A stretch of 64,000 bases of DNA from Acidobacteriota bacterium (GCA_016716905.1 JADJUS010000004.1:806001-870000), one strand, 5' to 3'; numbered from the stretch's first letter, positions 51,964 to 62,147 are shown. Notes: generated from the sequence alone by a model not told the origin. Made by a program: numbers and translations.

Positions 51964-52681
51964 CGCGCCGCTGTTCCCCGTCATTCACGAAGACGAGCAT
52001 CTGCTCGTTGTGAACAAGCCGGCAGGGCTGGTGTGTCATCCGACCAAGGACGGGCCTCTCTCAAGCCTCATCGGCCGCGTCCGTCTGCATCTGGGAGATA
52101 CCGAAGGCCGCCTCGTGAATCGCCTCGATCGCGAGACCAGCGGCATCGTGCTTATCGCCAAAGGCGCGGTCGTGGCCGCCGAGCTGGGCCGACTCGTCGC
52201 TGGGTCAGGCCCCGGCGCGGCCGACAAGGCCTACTCGGCCATCGTCGAAGGCCACGTCTCGCCGGACGAGTGGCTCATCGACGCGCCCCTCGGCAAGGAC
52301 GAAAACAGTCCGGTGGCCATCAAAGACTGTGTGCGTGCCGACGGCGCGGCCGCCCAGACTCGTGTCCGGCTCATCCGAACCTTTGTGCGCGACGAGGCGC
52401 CATTTTCGCTGCTCGACGTCTCGCCACTCACGGGACGCAAGCACCAGATTCGCATCCACCTTGCGCATGCCGGGTATCCAATCGTCGGCGACAAACTCTA
52501 CGGCGCCGACGAACAGCGTTATCTGCGCCTGGTCGAGGGGCGTCTGACAGACGATGACCGGCGCGCGCTGCGAATGACGTGTCACGCGTTGCACGCCAGG
52601 GCGCTCGCGTTCGAGTGGCGAGGGCAGACGTGGCGGTTCGAGGCCGAGGCAGGCGCGGAGTTTCTGGCGTTCGTTCAATGA
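51953..52681 (+). CDS. RluA-family pseudouridine synthase
   Basis: About 240 residues. Catalytic Asp motif is LVNRLDRETSGIVLIAK; the substrate-binding VSPLTGRKHQIRIHLAHAGYP and GDKLYG follow. The first usual start codon (GTG 52010) would delete the conserved VIHEDEHLLVV before NKPAG, so the true start must be upstream: CTG 51953 or another non-standard codon within the terB 3' end, with translational coupling. RluA-type enzymes isomerise uridines in rRNA or tRNA. Start uncertain, family certain. Confidence 0.82.
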   Translation: METDAPLFPVIHEDEHLLVVNKPAGLVCHPTKDGPLSSLIGRVRLHLGDTEGRLVNRLDRETSGIVLIAKGAVVAAELGRLVAGSGPGAADKAYSAIVEGHVSPDEWLIDAPLGKDENSPVAIKDCVRADGAAAQTRVRLIRTFVRDEAPFSLLDVSPLTGRKHQIRIHLAHAGYPIVGDKLYGADEQRYLRLVEGRLTDDDRRALRMTCHALHARALAFEWRGQTWRFEAEAGAEFLAFVQ

Positions 52682-52721
52682 TCTACGATGGAGGCCGCGC
52701 TGGCTGTTACGAGGAGGTCTG

Positions 52722-53561
52722 ATGAAACGTAGTTGGGTTTGGATTGTGGTCGCTTCAATCGCGATGGGAGTGTTCGTGCCGGCGACGGCCGCGGCACAGG
52801 CGGTGGCGGCTACCGACGATCCCGATCGGGACCTTCAGGTGGTGGTGGGTGAGCCCGACTTCACGCTGGGTGCGTTGCCCACGACGTTGCGGCTGCCCAA
52901 AGGCAAGATGGCCTTCCGCATCACGCACAGGTTCACCTACAAAATCAACGATGGGTCGTTCGGGCAGTTTCTTGAAAACGGCCTGGGCTTCGATAGCTCG
53001 GCCACGTCGGGGTTCGAACTGCGCTTCGGCCTGGCGGCCGGAACCCAGCTGACCGTTCATCGCACCGGGTCACGAAACATCCAGTTCTTGGCGCAGCGCC
53101 AGATGGTGGCGCAGGGTGACGGCCGCGGTCTCTCATTCGACGTCGTCGGCGCCATCGAGGGGCAGAACAACTTCCGCGAGGAGTACTCCTTTGTCGGTGG
53201 AGCCGTGTTGTCGCACCGCATGGGCGATCGCGGGGCCATTTACCTTGAACCTATTTTCGTGGCCAATGCGACGCCGGAGTTTCCGGACTCGGACCAGAAC
53301 ACCCTCGTCCTCGGCGTGGGCACACGAATTCGACTCGGCAATTCTCGGGCGTACCTGGTGGCTGAAGTGGCGCCTCGTGTGTCCGGGTATGACGGCGGCA
53401 GCTCGCTGATGACGTTTGGCATTGAGAAGCGGGCCGGCGGCCACATGTTCCAGCTCAACGTGTCGAACGCGTTCGGCACCACGCTGACCCAGGTGGGCCA
53501 CGGCGGCCCCGCAACCAAACACTGGCATCTCGGGTTCAACCTGACACGCAAGTTCTACTGA
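52722..53561 (+). CDS. DUF5777-type beta-barrel outer-membrane protein
   Basis: A 279-residue protein with signal peptide (MKRSWVWIVVASIAMGVFVP, cleavage near AAAQA). The body is rich in alternating strands: MAFRITHRFTYKI, ELRFGLAAGTQLTVHRTG, YSFVGGAVLSHRM, and it ends in FNLTRKFY with a terminal aromatic, as for outer-membrane barrels. Matches the DUF5777 family. Function unknown. It precedes the HAMP/cyclase gene by 2 bp, suggesting co-transcription. Confidence 0.75.
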   Translation: MKRSWVWIVVASIAMGVFVPATAAAQAVAATDDPDRDLQVVVGEPDFTLGALPTTLRLPKGKMAFRITHRFTYKINDGSFGQFLENGLGFDSSATSGFELRFGLAAGTQLTVHRTGSRNIQFLAQRQMVAQGDGRGLSFDVVGAIEGQNNFREEYSFVGGAVLSHRMGDRGAIYLEPIFVANATPEFPDSDQNTLVLGVGTRIRLGNSRAYLVAEVAPRVSGYDGGSSLMTFGIEKRAGGHMFQLNVSNAFGTTLTQVGHGGPATKHWHLGFNLTRKFY

Positions 53562-53563
53562 TC

Positions 53564-55210
53564 ATGCGCTTTCGATCGCTCCGCGCTCGCCTTCTTGGCG
53601 TTCAAAGTGTCCTGGTCGTTGGCCTGACCGTGGCGACCCTCACCGTCGTCAGCGTACTGGCCAACCGGGCGGTGGGGGACCGCATCTCGTCCGACCTCGA
53701 GCGGAGCCGCAACACCGTGGTGGCGGCAGAAGGCGAGCGCGCGGGCCAGCTTCGACTCGTGGCAGAGTTGGTCGCGTCCTTTCCGGATTTGCGTGCGTTG
53801 TTTGGCACCGACGAAGCCACCATCCGGGATTTTCTTGCGAGCTACCTCCAGACGCACGGCCGCCGGGAACTGCTGCTGGCGCTCGATACGTCGGGCAGGG
53901 TCGTTGCGCGCACCGATACGTTCGCGCCGCTCGCACTTCCGGACATCGCGGCGACCTGGATTGAACCGACGCTGCGAGGCCAGCCCGCGGGCGGCTATTT
54001 CACCGTGGACGGCCGGCCCTTCCAGGGACAGTTGGCAGCAGCGGTTGCAGGGGGCACCGTCTTCGGATTCGTGATGGCCGCCGCTCCGGTGGACGACGAC
54101 TGGGCGTCGGCGCTGAAGAAGGCGAGTGAGCAGGAGATCGTGATCCTGTCCACCCAGGGCGTGGCCGGCAGCACCTTGCCGCGCGCCCAGCTTCCCTGGC
54201 GCACGTCGGCGGATTTCGGGGCAGATACGGGTTCGGCGAGCCCGCTCCAGGTGTCGATCGACGGCGAACGATACCAGGCCGTTGGCGTCGCCAGCGAGGG
54301 TGCCAGTCCCATTCGCGTCGTCAGTCTCAGGTCGATTGACCGGGCGCTCGCGCCGTATCGGAGCATCCAACTCGGTCTGCTCCTCATGGGACTCGTGGCG
54401 GCCGCCGCGGGCATCGCCGGTAGCGCGGTTTTTGCGCGCTCACTGACGGCCCCGATCGGACAACTTGTCCAGGCCACCGAACGAGTCACGGCCGGCCACT
54501 ACGACGTGACGCTGCCAGTGACACGGCAGGACGAGCTTGGGGCGCTCGCCGGTTCGTTCAACACGATGACGGCCGGATTGCGGGAGCGCGCCGACATGGA
54601 GAAGTTCATGTCGCATTCGACCGTGGAAATGATTCATCGCGGAGCCACGCCCGCCGAACGACATCGCGGCGAGCGCTGCGCGATGACGGTGCTCTTCAGC
54701 GACATCCGCGGTTTCACCTCGTTTGCCGAGCAACGCGCGCCCGAAGACACGGTGACCTTGCTCAACGAATACCTGCATCTGCAGGCCGACATCGTGAAGC
54801 GGTTCGGCGGCGACATCGACAAGTTCATGGGCGACGCCGTCTTCGCCCAGTTCACCGGCCCCGACATGGCGCTCAACGCGATTCGCTCAGCGGTGGAGAT
54901 TCAGCGCGCGGTGGCGAACGCCACGGCCGCCGACCCTACGCGTCCGCCGCTGGCCGTCGGCATCGGTATCGCCACAGGCGATGTGGTCGTCGGCAGCATC
55001 GGCAGCGACGACCGGCTCGATCACACGGCCATCGGCGCCCCGGTGAATCTGGGCTCGCGGCTGTGCTCGGCCGCCGAACCGCACGAGGTGCTGATGAGTG
55101 AGGCCACATACCAACTCGTCCGGGATCTCGTGGCCGCCGAGCCTGTGCCACCGATGTCGGTCAAGGGCATCAGCGCGGCCGTCCAGGCGTACCGAATGAA
55201 GCGGAGCTAG
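53564..55210 (+). CDS. membrane class III adenylate/guanylate cyclase with HAMP
   Basis: A 548-residue sensor cyclase. A first helix (residues 8-32), a periplasmic sensor region of about 220 residues, a second helix (GLLLMGLVAAAAGIAGSAVF), a HAMP domain (LTAPIGQLVQATERVTAG), then the cyclase: VLFSDIRGFTSFAEQRAPED and DKFMGDAVFAQF with both metal-binding Asp, and VGIGIATGDVVVGSIGS. Nucleotide specificity cannot be assigned. It overlaps the convergent cupredoxin gene by 4 bp. Its product could feed the cNMP-binding kinase at 8.7 kb. Confidence 0.87.
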   Translation: MRFRSLRARLLGVQSVLVVGLTVATLTVVSVLANRAVGDRISSDLERSRNTVVAAEGERAGQLRLVAELVASFPDLRALFGTDEATIRDFLASYLQTHGRRELLLALDTSGRVVARTDTFAPLALPDIAATWIEPTLRGQPAGGYFTVDGRPFQGQLAAAVAGGTVFGFVMAAAPVDDDWASALKKASEQEIVILSTQGVAGSTLPRAQLPWRTSADFGADTGSASPLQVSIDGERYQAVGVASEGASPIRVVSLRSIDRALAPYRSIQLGLLLMGLVAAAAGIAGSAVFARSLTAPIGQLVQATERVTAGHYDVTLPVTRQDELGALAGSFNTMTAGLRERADMEKFMSHSTVEMIHRGATPAERHRGERCAMTVLFSDIRGFTSFAEQRAPEDTVTLLNEYLHLQADIVKRFGGDIDKFMGDAVFAQFTGPDMALNAIRSAVEIQRAVANATAADPTRPPLAVGIGIATGDVVVGSIGSDDRLDHTAIGAPVNLGSRLCSAAEPHEVLMSEATYQLVRDLVAAEPVPPMSVKGISAAVQAYRMKRS

Positions 55211-55893
55211 TCGCCGCCTTTATACGCTGACGCCGGATACGGTTTGCCGAATTTGTCGGTGCGTGGCGCCTGCACAAACGCAGACTCGTCGAGTGTGATT
55301 CGCACAGGATTCGTGGCGTTGCCCGCAACCTGCACTTCCACCGAGACGGGGGCGGCTCGTTCTGAAACCGCAGTGACCCGGTAGCGGCCCGCCGGCACAT
55401 CCAGTCGCCACGCGCCGTCCGCGGCCGTCGTTGTCACCCACGGTGTCGGCGCCACCACCACAAACGCCACCATCTGCGGATGGATGTTGCAGAAAACGTT
55501 GTAGACCGACGGCTGCGAGAAGACCCGATCTTTCGAGGCGCCGCCGCGATAGAGACCGAGGTCGAACGGTTGCGGACCAGACAACGAAAAGGCGTTGTGG
55601 AAGATGGCGTCCTCATTGGGAAAGGTCACCGTGGTCCCGACAGGAATGCCCATCACCCTTGGCGCGAACGACTTGTTCTTCTGCGCCATTGTCGCGGTCG
55701 TCGGTCGCACGCGTGGTGCGGCGCCGCCGATCGGCTCCGCATACACCACACTTGTGGCTGGCGAGGCACCGTCACGGGTCTTCGTCGTCACCTGCCCGGC
55801 GAGCCCGACCTGTACGGCCGCAGGCTGCGCCAGCCCCACAGTGAGAGTCGCGGCGGTTAGAACAACGACCAATGCGACGTTGCGGGCCCGCAT
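55207..55893 (-). CDS. secreted cupredoxin-like protein with carboxypeptidase-regulatory-like domain
   Basis: A 228-residue exported protein (signal MRARNVALVVVLTAATLTVG). Residues 70-145 look like a type I copper fold: AIFHNAFSLSG supplies His, and VFCNIHPQMVAF supplies Cys, His and Met. A short beta-sandwich (DGAWRLDVPAGRYRVTAVSE) follows, as in methylamine-utilisation or plastocyanin-like proteins. Likely a periplasmic electron carrier or copper protein. It lies 2 bp after the porin-like gene, so the two share an operon. Confidence 0.75.
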   Translation of the reverse strand: MRARNVALVVVLTAATLTVGLAQPAAVQVGLAGQVTTKTRDGASPATSVVYAEPIGGAAPRVRPTTATMAQKNKSFAPRVMGIPVGTTVTFPNEDAIFHNAFSLSGPQPFDLGLYRGGASKDRVFSQPSVYNVFCNIHPQMVAFVVVAPTPWVTTTAADGAWRLDVPAGRYRVTAVSERAAPVSVEVQVAGNATNPVRITLDESAFVQAPRTDKFGKPYPASAYKGGD

Positions 55894-55895
55894 GT

Positions 55896-57280
55896 TCAGA
55901 ACCTCACCGCGAACGCCGCGTTCACATGGTGGTTCCTTCTATTGACCGGCTGGAGTCCACCCCGCGTCTCGAGCCATCGATACTCGATCGACGCCGCGAG
56001 CTCTGGGCTGATCGCGAACATCACGTTGCCGAACATCGTGCGATTCCTGACGCGAGCCAGGACGCCGGCCGCGGCGTCCGGTGTGTCGATGCCGGCACCG
56101 GCGTTGAGGGAGGCACGCTGGCTCAGCGCGAGTTGCCCTTCAATCCATCCGCCCGACGCCTTTCCGGGCTGCGACAATGCGCCGCCAAACGCCTCGGCAT
56201 TTTCCGCGATGAACCATTCGCCCGCCGCGCCGATGCGACCCGTGCGCACACGGAAATCCACTGCGGCTGCCCACGACGTCGATGTGGTTCCGGCGGATCG
56301 TCGTTTGCCGACGTGACCCGACACCGCGAACGCGGCCTCTGACGCCGCGTCGGGGTTGTCGCGGCCCACCCCAAGCCTGGCCTGGAAGGCAGGCGTCTTC
56401 GACCGTTCGCCCGCCCCGGCCTCAGGAGCAAACTGATACGCGTTGGCGGCATCGCCCGCGATCGGCGCCACGATACCGATGGCGCTGTGCCAGCCACGGC
56501 CCAGGTCTTGTTCGACACGCACCTGGGGCGCGCGCAGATACAGGTTGCCCGAGCGGAACAACATCGGGAACGACAAGGCCGCGAGCGAGGACGGATCGCG
56601 TGGCGCGAGCAGCACGTGGTCCTGGCCGATCTGAATCGCCGTGCCCTCGCGCTCGAGCCGGCCGAAGGCGTACACAAGGCGCGGCAGGCCCATCGCCGTG
56701 CCGGTCTGGAATCCCGGGGTGCCGCCGAAGAAGTCGGCCAGCACCGCGCCTGTAGCCGTCCACTCGCCGACCGCCACGCCGGTCATCGCCAGCCCAATTC
56801 GACTCTGTCGGACCGTGCCCGACATTGATCCCGTGGGGGACCCGGCCGCGGACGCGTCCACCAAGTTGGGGTTCTCAAGCCAGTTCGCGGTACCGGAATT
56901 GAAGAACGTGTTGGACAGAATGGTGCCCGACAGTTTCACGGGCTGTCGCGACGCCGACTCGACCTTGGTCTGCGCCAGGTCCGCCACTTGCGACTGGAGC
57001 ATCTCGAGTTGAGCGGGCGTGACTTGAGCCGCCGGCGCCGCCTGGGGTCCGCTGCGCCGGTCGCCGATCGCGGTGCGAAGGTCGGCGAGAAGCGCTCGAA
57101 GCGCGCTCACCTCGTCGCGAAGTTCGTTCACCTCCGCACGCAGGGCTACGATGTCGGGAGAGGTGGATGGACGCGTGGCGCCGTCGGGGACCTGAGCGGC
57201 GGACGGATGCGCCGCGACCAGCACAGTGGCGAAAAAAAGGCCGTCGGCCAGTGACGGGTGCGCAGGAATTGAGTGACCAT
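55896..57280 (-). CDS. porin-like outer-membrane protein with coiled coil; frameshift in signal peptide
   Basis: About 455 residues. After a signal region comes a coiled coil (VALRAEVNELRDEVSALRAL), then a barrel rich in strands ending in NHHVNAAFAVRF, the terminal Phe typical of outer-membrane proteins. ATG 57278-57280 begins MVTQFLRTRHWPTAFF, a good signal start, but the next part FATVLVAAHPSAAQ is in another frame. The switch falls at a run of seven A (57232-57238); one more A would restore it. The reading frame is 1385 nt, one short of a multiple of three. It precedes the cupredoxin gene. Confidence 0.65.
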
Positions 57281-57344
57281 GGGCAGCATTGTAGGCCCTC
57301 CCAACCCGGCACCGAAGCGTGTCGTCTAAGCCCCGAGGACGTCT

Positions 57345-59867
57345 ATGTTTGGACAGTGGTTCACCGGCATCGGACTCGATGCCAAACAGGTTGCACGTGG
57401 ATTGATGGCCAGCCGGGCGTTCACCGTGGTGGCGGTGCTGTCGCTGGCGATTGGCATCGGCGCCAATGCCGCGATCTACAGTGTGATTCGCACCGTGCTG
57501 CTCGATCCCATGGCCGTGCGCACGCCTGATGAACTCGCGCTGGTCTATTGGCACCAGCCGGGAACGCTCTCGGTCAGCCAGATGAACTCGAGCGGCCACC
57601 AGGACGCCGGCAGCGGCCTCTCGTTCCGCAGCAACTACAGCTATCCGATGTATCGCGCGATCCAGCAGGTCGCGCCGGCCGGAGTCAGTGTGGCCGGGTT
57701 CAATTTTCTGCGCGACGTCACGGTTGCGGTGGGTGACGAGCCCGCGGTGCTGGCCGGTGGCCTCGTCGCCGACGGACGGTACTTCGGCGTCGTCGGCCCC
57801 CGGATGCATCTCGGCCGGCCATTCGGAGACGCCGACGATCAAGAAGGCGCCCCGCTCGTGGCTGTCCTCGGCCATTCGTTCTGGATGCGCACGTTCGGCG
57901 GAGACCCATTGGTCGTGGGCCGTCAGGTGCGGGTGAATGGTGTGTCTGTCGAGGTCATTGGAGTGACCGCGGCCGAGTTCCGCGGATTGTCGAAGGGCGG
58001 CTTTTTTCCGCAGACCGAGATCACCCTGCCGATGGCGGCCGTCAATCTCCTGCAACCCCAGTGGGGCGACGGCGTTCCGCTCATGACGAGCCCCCGCCAT
58101 CTCTGGGTGCGGCTGATTACCCGCGTCGCACCCGGCACTTCGCAGGCGACGATGACAGGCGCATTGGCGTCGGTGATACCCGCACACGTGGCTGGCCTTG
58201 TGGAACCCAACGCAGCGCCCGCGTTCGTGCTGATGGTGCCTGGCGCCCGCGGCCTCGATCAGACCCGGCCTGAGTTGCGCCAACTCCTGTACGTCCTCAT
58301 GGGCGTGGTTGGCGTGGTGCTGCTGATCGCGTGCGTGAACCTGGCGGGATTGATGCTCGCACGAGGCATCGCGCGCCAGCGGGAGATGGCAGTGCGCCGA
58401 GCGCTCGGCGCCGGTCGCGCACGGCTGGTACGAGGCTTGTTGCTCGAAGGCCTGATGATCGCTGTCGCCGGCGGAACGCTCGGCATCTTTCTGACGTTCC
58501 TGAGCCGCGGCCTCCTCACATCCGCACTCAACGCCGGTCTCGGATCCGGACCGTTTGTGCGCCAACCACTCGACGTCTCGATCGACTTGCCGCTGGTGGC
58601 TGCCACGTTCGGCCTCTCCCTGGTCGCCGCGCTGGTTTTCAGCCTGCTGCCCGCCGCGCGCCTCACGCGAGTGGAGCAAACCTCGCACTTCAAACCCCAG
58701 GCCGCCGGCTCCGGCACTCCCAGGCTCACCCTGGGCCGGGCGCTTGTCGCATTACAGATCGGCATCTCTGTGCCGCTGCTCGTGTGCGCGCTGCTCCTGC
58801 TGCGTACCGTCTCGAATCTCGGCGCGGTGGACCTGGGCTTTAATGCGCAGGGCCTCGCGTTCTTCCGGCTCGAACTGGCCGCGGCCCGCCTCCCCGACGC
58901 CGATCAGCGCACGCTGTATCAACGAGTGCTCAACGCGGTGGAACGTGTGCCCGGTGTGGAATCGGCAAGTTCGATTGAGAACGTGCTGATGAGTGGCGTC
59001 ACATCCAACACCAACGTGGTGATCAACGGCCAGCAGCACTCGCTCTACACCAACGCCGTGGGGCCGGGCTTTCTCGGCACCATGGGAATGCGCCTGTTGG
59101 CAGGTCGAGCACCCGGTGTGCAGGACGTGGCGGGTGGGCCGCCGGTGGGCGTGCTCAACGAGACCGCCGCCCGGTTGTTTTTTGGCGACGGTCCGGCCAT
59201 CGGGCAGACGATCCGTGCAGGCCGACGCACTGTGGAAGTGATTGGCGTGGTCAGCGACACCCGCTACGACTCGCAGCGAGCGGCGGTGAGGCCGACGATG
59301 TTTGACTCGGCGTTGCAGCGGGCGGGCTTCACGACAAATATCGTGGTGCGATCCGCGATGCCGGTGGAGCAATTGGCGCCGGAACTGCGTCGCGCCGTCG
59401 CCGGCGTCAGCGCGGCACTGCCGGTGCCCGACGTCCGTTCGCAGGTGGCGCAGGTGGACGAACGAGTGGCGCGCGAACGCGTCTTCGCCAGGCTCCTCGC
59501 GATCTTCGGCGGCTTCGCGCTGCTTCTGGCCAGCATCGGCCTGCATGGTGTGACGGCGTACTCGGTCAGTCGCCGCACCAATGAAATTGGTGTGCGCATG
59601 GCGTTGGGGGCGTTGCCCCGGCAGGTCCTGTGGATGGTGCAGAAGCAGGTGGCCTGGCTCGGCGTCGCCGGCCTCGTGCTTGGTGTGCCGCTCGCGTACG
59701 CCGCAGCGCCACTCGTTGGCGCACTCTTGTTTGGCGTTGCGCCCGCAGACGGGCGGGCGATGGCCGGGGCCGCCGCCGTGATGCTGGCGGTGGCGCTGCT
59801 CGCGGGATACCTGCCGGCTCGCCGGGCCTCGCGGCTGAATCCGTTGGCCGCGCTCCGCCGCGAGTGA
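57345..59867 (+). CDS. FtsX-like permease (ADOP type), second copy
   Basis: An 840-residue permease with the same layout as the one at 48489 but no PadR partner: KQVARGLMASRAFTVVAVLS (first helix), two periplasmic domains, and FtsX signatures MLARGIARQREMAVRRALGA and RRTNEIGVRMALGALPRQV. About 64 bp downstream of the divergent porin gene. No adjacent ABC ATPase. Substrate unknown; the two copies differ enough to be separate family members. Confidence 0.87.
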   Translation: MFGQWFTGIGLDAKQVARGLMASRAFTVVAVLSLAIGIGANAAIYSVIRTVLLDPMAVRTPDELALVYWHQPGTLSVSQMNSSGHQDAGSGLSFRSNYSYPMYRAIQQVAPAGVSVAGFNFLRDVTVAVGDEPAVLAGGLVADGRYFGVVGPRMHLGRPFGDADDQEGAPLVAVLGHSFWMRTFGGDPLVVGRQVRVNGVSVEVIGVTAAEFRGLSKGGFFPQTEITLPMAAVNLLQPQWGDGVPLMTSPRHLWVRLITRVAPGTSQATMTGALASVIPAHVAGLVEPNAAPAFVLMVPGARGLDQTRPELRQLLYVLMGVVGVVLLIACVNLAGLMLARGIARQREMAVRRALGAGRARLVRGLLLEGLMIAVAGGTLGIFLTFLSRGLLTSALNAGLGSGPFVRQPLDVSIDLPLVAATFGLSLVAALVFSLLPAARLTRVEQTSHFKPQAAGSGTPRLTLGRALVALQIGISVPLLVCALLLLRTVSNLGAVDLGFNAQGLAFFRLELAAARLPDADQRTLYQRVLNAVERVPGVESASSIENVLMSGVTSNTNVVINGQQHSLYTNAVGPGFLGTMGMRLLAGRAPGVQDVAGGPPVGVLNETAARLFFGDGPAIGQTIRAGRRTVEVIGVVSDTRYDSQRAAVRPTMFDSALQRAGFTTNIVVRSAMPVEQLAPELRRAVAGVSAALPVPDVRSQVAQVDERVARERVFARLLAIFGGFALLLASIGLHGVTAYSVSRRTNEIGVRMALGALPRQVLWMVQKQVAWLGVAGLVLGVPLAYAAAPLVGALLFGVAPADGRAMAGAAAVMLAVALLAGYLPARRASRLNPLAALRRE

Positions 59868-59909
59868 TACCAGGCGCTGGAGCAGCGTCGAGGCTGCTAC
59901 CATGCGCAC

Positions 59910-61673
59910 ATGGTTCGCGCCCGTCTCTCCCTTCTCGTCTTCCTCACTGCGATCATCGTCGCGTTCCCCACACAGCCGAGCGCACAGGCGTCGGACGCAT
60001 TCACGCGCCTGCTGTCCGAGGTATCCGCCTATCGCGGACGCGGGTTTACATTGCCGCTGCCCGCTGGCGTGCCGGCCCGGTATTCGCGGCGCATGGAAGA
60101 CGTCTCGGAGGCGAGATACACGGCTGAGGCCACGGCGCTGGCGGGGTTTGCCGCGCGGCTCGAGGCCATCGATCGCACCACACTGCCGGCAGAGACGCAG
60201 CTTGACGCAGAGATCCTGAGCCGGCAACTCCGCGACCGGCGGCAGGAACTGCGCTTCCGCGCGTTCGAGATTCCGATCGGCAGTCGCGAGGGATTTCATT
60301 TCGAATTGCCCGCGGTGCCCGATCGCTACAGCTTCGACACCGTTGGCCAGTACGACAACTACATCGCGACGCTCCAATCGTTCGGCGAGCACTCGTCGCA
60401 GCGCATCGCGATGCTCCGCGCGGGGTTGAGGTCGGGTCGCACGGTGCCGCGTGACGTGCTCGCCGGCTATGACGAGCCGGTGGCGGCGCAGATTGTGGCG
60501 GACGTCACCCAGAGTCCGCTCTACGCCCCCTTCGCGCGAGTGCCGGCCGCGTTGCCCGCGGCCGATCGCGAGCGCATTGTCGCCGACGGTGCAGCGGCCT
60601 TGCGCGATTCGGTGATGCCCGGCCTGCGGACGTTCCTGGAGTTTCTGCGCCGCGAGTACATCCCCGGCGCGCGCGCAACGCTCGGTCTGTTGAGCCTGCC
60701 CGACGGCGCGGCCTTTTATCAGCATCGCATCCGGATGCACACCACGCTGGAACTGTCGCCTGAAGAGGTGCACGAGATCGGCCGTCGCGAAGTGGCGCGA
60801 CTTCGCGTGGAGATGGAGCAGGTCAAAACCCGTGCGGGCTTCAAAGGGTCGCTCGCGGAGTTCATGACATTCCTGCAGACAGACCCGAGGTTTACTGTTG
60901 AGACCGAGGAGCAGTACCTGCAGGCCGTCGCGCTCGCATCGAAGCGGATGGACGGTGAGCTGCCACGGCTGTTTTCGCTTGTGCCGCGCGCTCCGTATGG
61001 CATCAGACCGATGCCCGAACGTATTGCCATCCGTCAGTCGGCCGGCTACTACGACGCCGGCGCCGCGAATGGCAGCCGCGCGGGCTGGGTCAACATCAAT
61101 ACGTCTGATATTCGTGCGCGTCCGCTGTACGTGGTTGAGGCCCTGGCCTTCCACGAGGGCGTGCCCGGGCATCACCTGCAAATCATGCGCACGCAGGAAA
61201 ACACTGCGCTCAGCGCTTTCCGCCGTGGCCTGGGCATCACCGTGTTCACCGAAGGATGGGGCTTGTACGCCGAACGCCTCGGCCGTGAAGTGGGGTTCTT
61301 CAAAGACCCGTACAGCGACTTCGGCCGGCTGACGTATGAAATCTGGCGCGCGGTGAGGTTGGTCGTGGACAGCGGCGTGCACGCGTTGGGATGGACGCGC
61401 GCGCAGGGCATCGCTTACATGGCAGAGAACACAGGATTCAAGTCCGGTCCTTCCATCGCTGAAACCGATCGGCACATCACCGAGGCCGGCCAGGGACTGG
61501 CCTACACGTTCGGCATGCTCAAGATTCTTGAGCTGCGCGCGAAGGCCGAAGCGCGACTGGGCGCGCGATTCGACATCAAGGCGTTCCACGAGGCCATCCT
61601 CAGGAACGGTCCCCTGCCGCTCGACCTGCTCGACCGCGAAGTCACCGCCTGGATCGAGGCGACGGCAAAGTAG
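59910..61673 (+). CDS. DUF885-family metalloprotease-like protein
   Basis: A 587-residue exported protein (signal MVRARLSLLVFLTAIIVAFP). The zinc-like motif is AFHEGVPGHHLQIM, the DUF885 hallmark, with YAERLGREVG and GFKSGPSIAETDRH later. Members are periplasmic peptidases or hydrolases widespread in Acidobacteriota. Starts 42 bp after the permease gene; convergent with the small Tat protein at 61677, 3 bp apart. Confidence 0.82.
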   Translation: MVRARLSLLVFLTAIIVAFPTQPSAQASDAFTRLLSEVSAYRGRGFTLPLPAGVPARYSRRMEDVSEARYTAEATALAGFAARLEAIDRTTLPAETQLDAEILSRQLRDRRQELRFRAFEIPIGSREGFHFELPAVPDRYSFDTVGQYDNYIATLQSFGEHSSQRIAMLRAGLRSGRTVPRDVLAGYDEPVAAQIVADVTQSPLYAPFARVPAALPAADRERIVADGAAALRDSVMPGLRTFLEFLRREYIPGARATLGLLSLPDGAAFYQHRIRMHTTLELSPEEVHEIGRREVARLRVEMEQVKTRAGFKGSLAEFMTFLQTDPRFTVETEEQYLQAVALASKRMDGELPRLFSLVPRAPYGIRPMPERIAIRQSAGYYDAGAANGSRAGWVNINTSDIRARPLYVVEALAFHEGVPGHHLQIMRTQENTALSAFRRGLGITVFTEGWGLYAERLGREVGFFKDPYSDFGRLTYEIWRAVRLVVDSGVHALGWTRAQGIAYMAENTGFKSGPSIAETDRHITEAGQGLAYTFGMLKILELRAKAEARLGARFDIKAFHEAILRNGPLPLDLLDREVTAWIEATAK

Positions 61674-61676
61674 CTA

Positions 61677-62147
61677 CTACTGCCGGTCGAACGGCACGCC
61701 GATGTGCGCCGGCAGATGGTCCACACGGACGATCAGCTGGGTATACATGAACGTGATGACCATGCGGCCGTCGGCGAGACGGGTGACCGGCACTTGCAGG
61801 TTCTGCTTGATGTGCCAGTCGTACAGGTCGTAGAAAACGTCCATGCCGATTTCGCAGAACTCGGGGAACTTCCCGTTCGTGCGCCAGTAGAGCGTGTAGG
61901 CCTCACGGAGCTTGGGGATGAACCCGTAGGCCAGCGAGTTTGAGCGGAAACTGCTGTTGAGCCCGTTGAGGGCCCCGGCGGCTTGCGCGGAATTGTCGGC
62001 GATGCGTCGGAGGGCGACGTTGTCGATCTCCTGCGGCGCATCCAGGGGCGGGGTATCCGGTGGTGCAGCCGTGGTGCCTGCCGCGGCGGTGGCCGTCGCC
62101 ATTGCACCGAACGCACTGCCTGTCACGAGTTCTCGGCGTGTGATCAT
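61677..62147 (-). CDS. small Tat-exported protein of unknown function
   Basis: A 156-residue protein from ATG 62145-62147, with aggag seven bases upstream; MITRRELVTGSAFGAMATAT is a twin-arginine signal. The mature part contains RRIADNSAQAAGALNGLNSS and a C-terminal LADGRMVITFMYTQLIVRVD. It has no family I recognise. It is divergent from the TldE gene with about 80 bp between. Twin-arginine export suggests cofactor binding or a folded partner. Confidence 0.6.
   Translation of the reverse strand: MITRRELVTGSAFGAMATATAAAGTTAAPPDTPPLDAPQEIDNVALRRIADNSAQAAGALNGLNSSFRSNSLAYGFIPKLREAYTLYWRTNGKFPEFCEIGMDVFYDLYDWHIKQNLQVPVTRLADGRMVITFMYTQLIVRVDHLPAHIGVPFDRQ

Noticed and set aside
57281..58688. N-terminal extension of the porin-like frame to 930 residues
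   Set aside because: The extra part is antisense to the permease gene at 57345; coiled coil and barrel begin only near 57200.
58752..61589. 945-residue open frame on the minus strand
   Set aside because: It lies antisense to the second permease and the DUF885 gene, both with clear family motifs; its sequence is Arg/His-rich without domains, typical of a GC-rich shadow frame.
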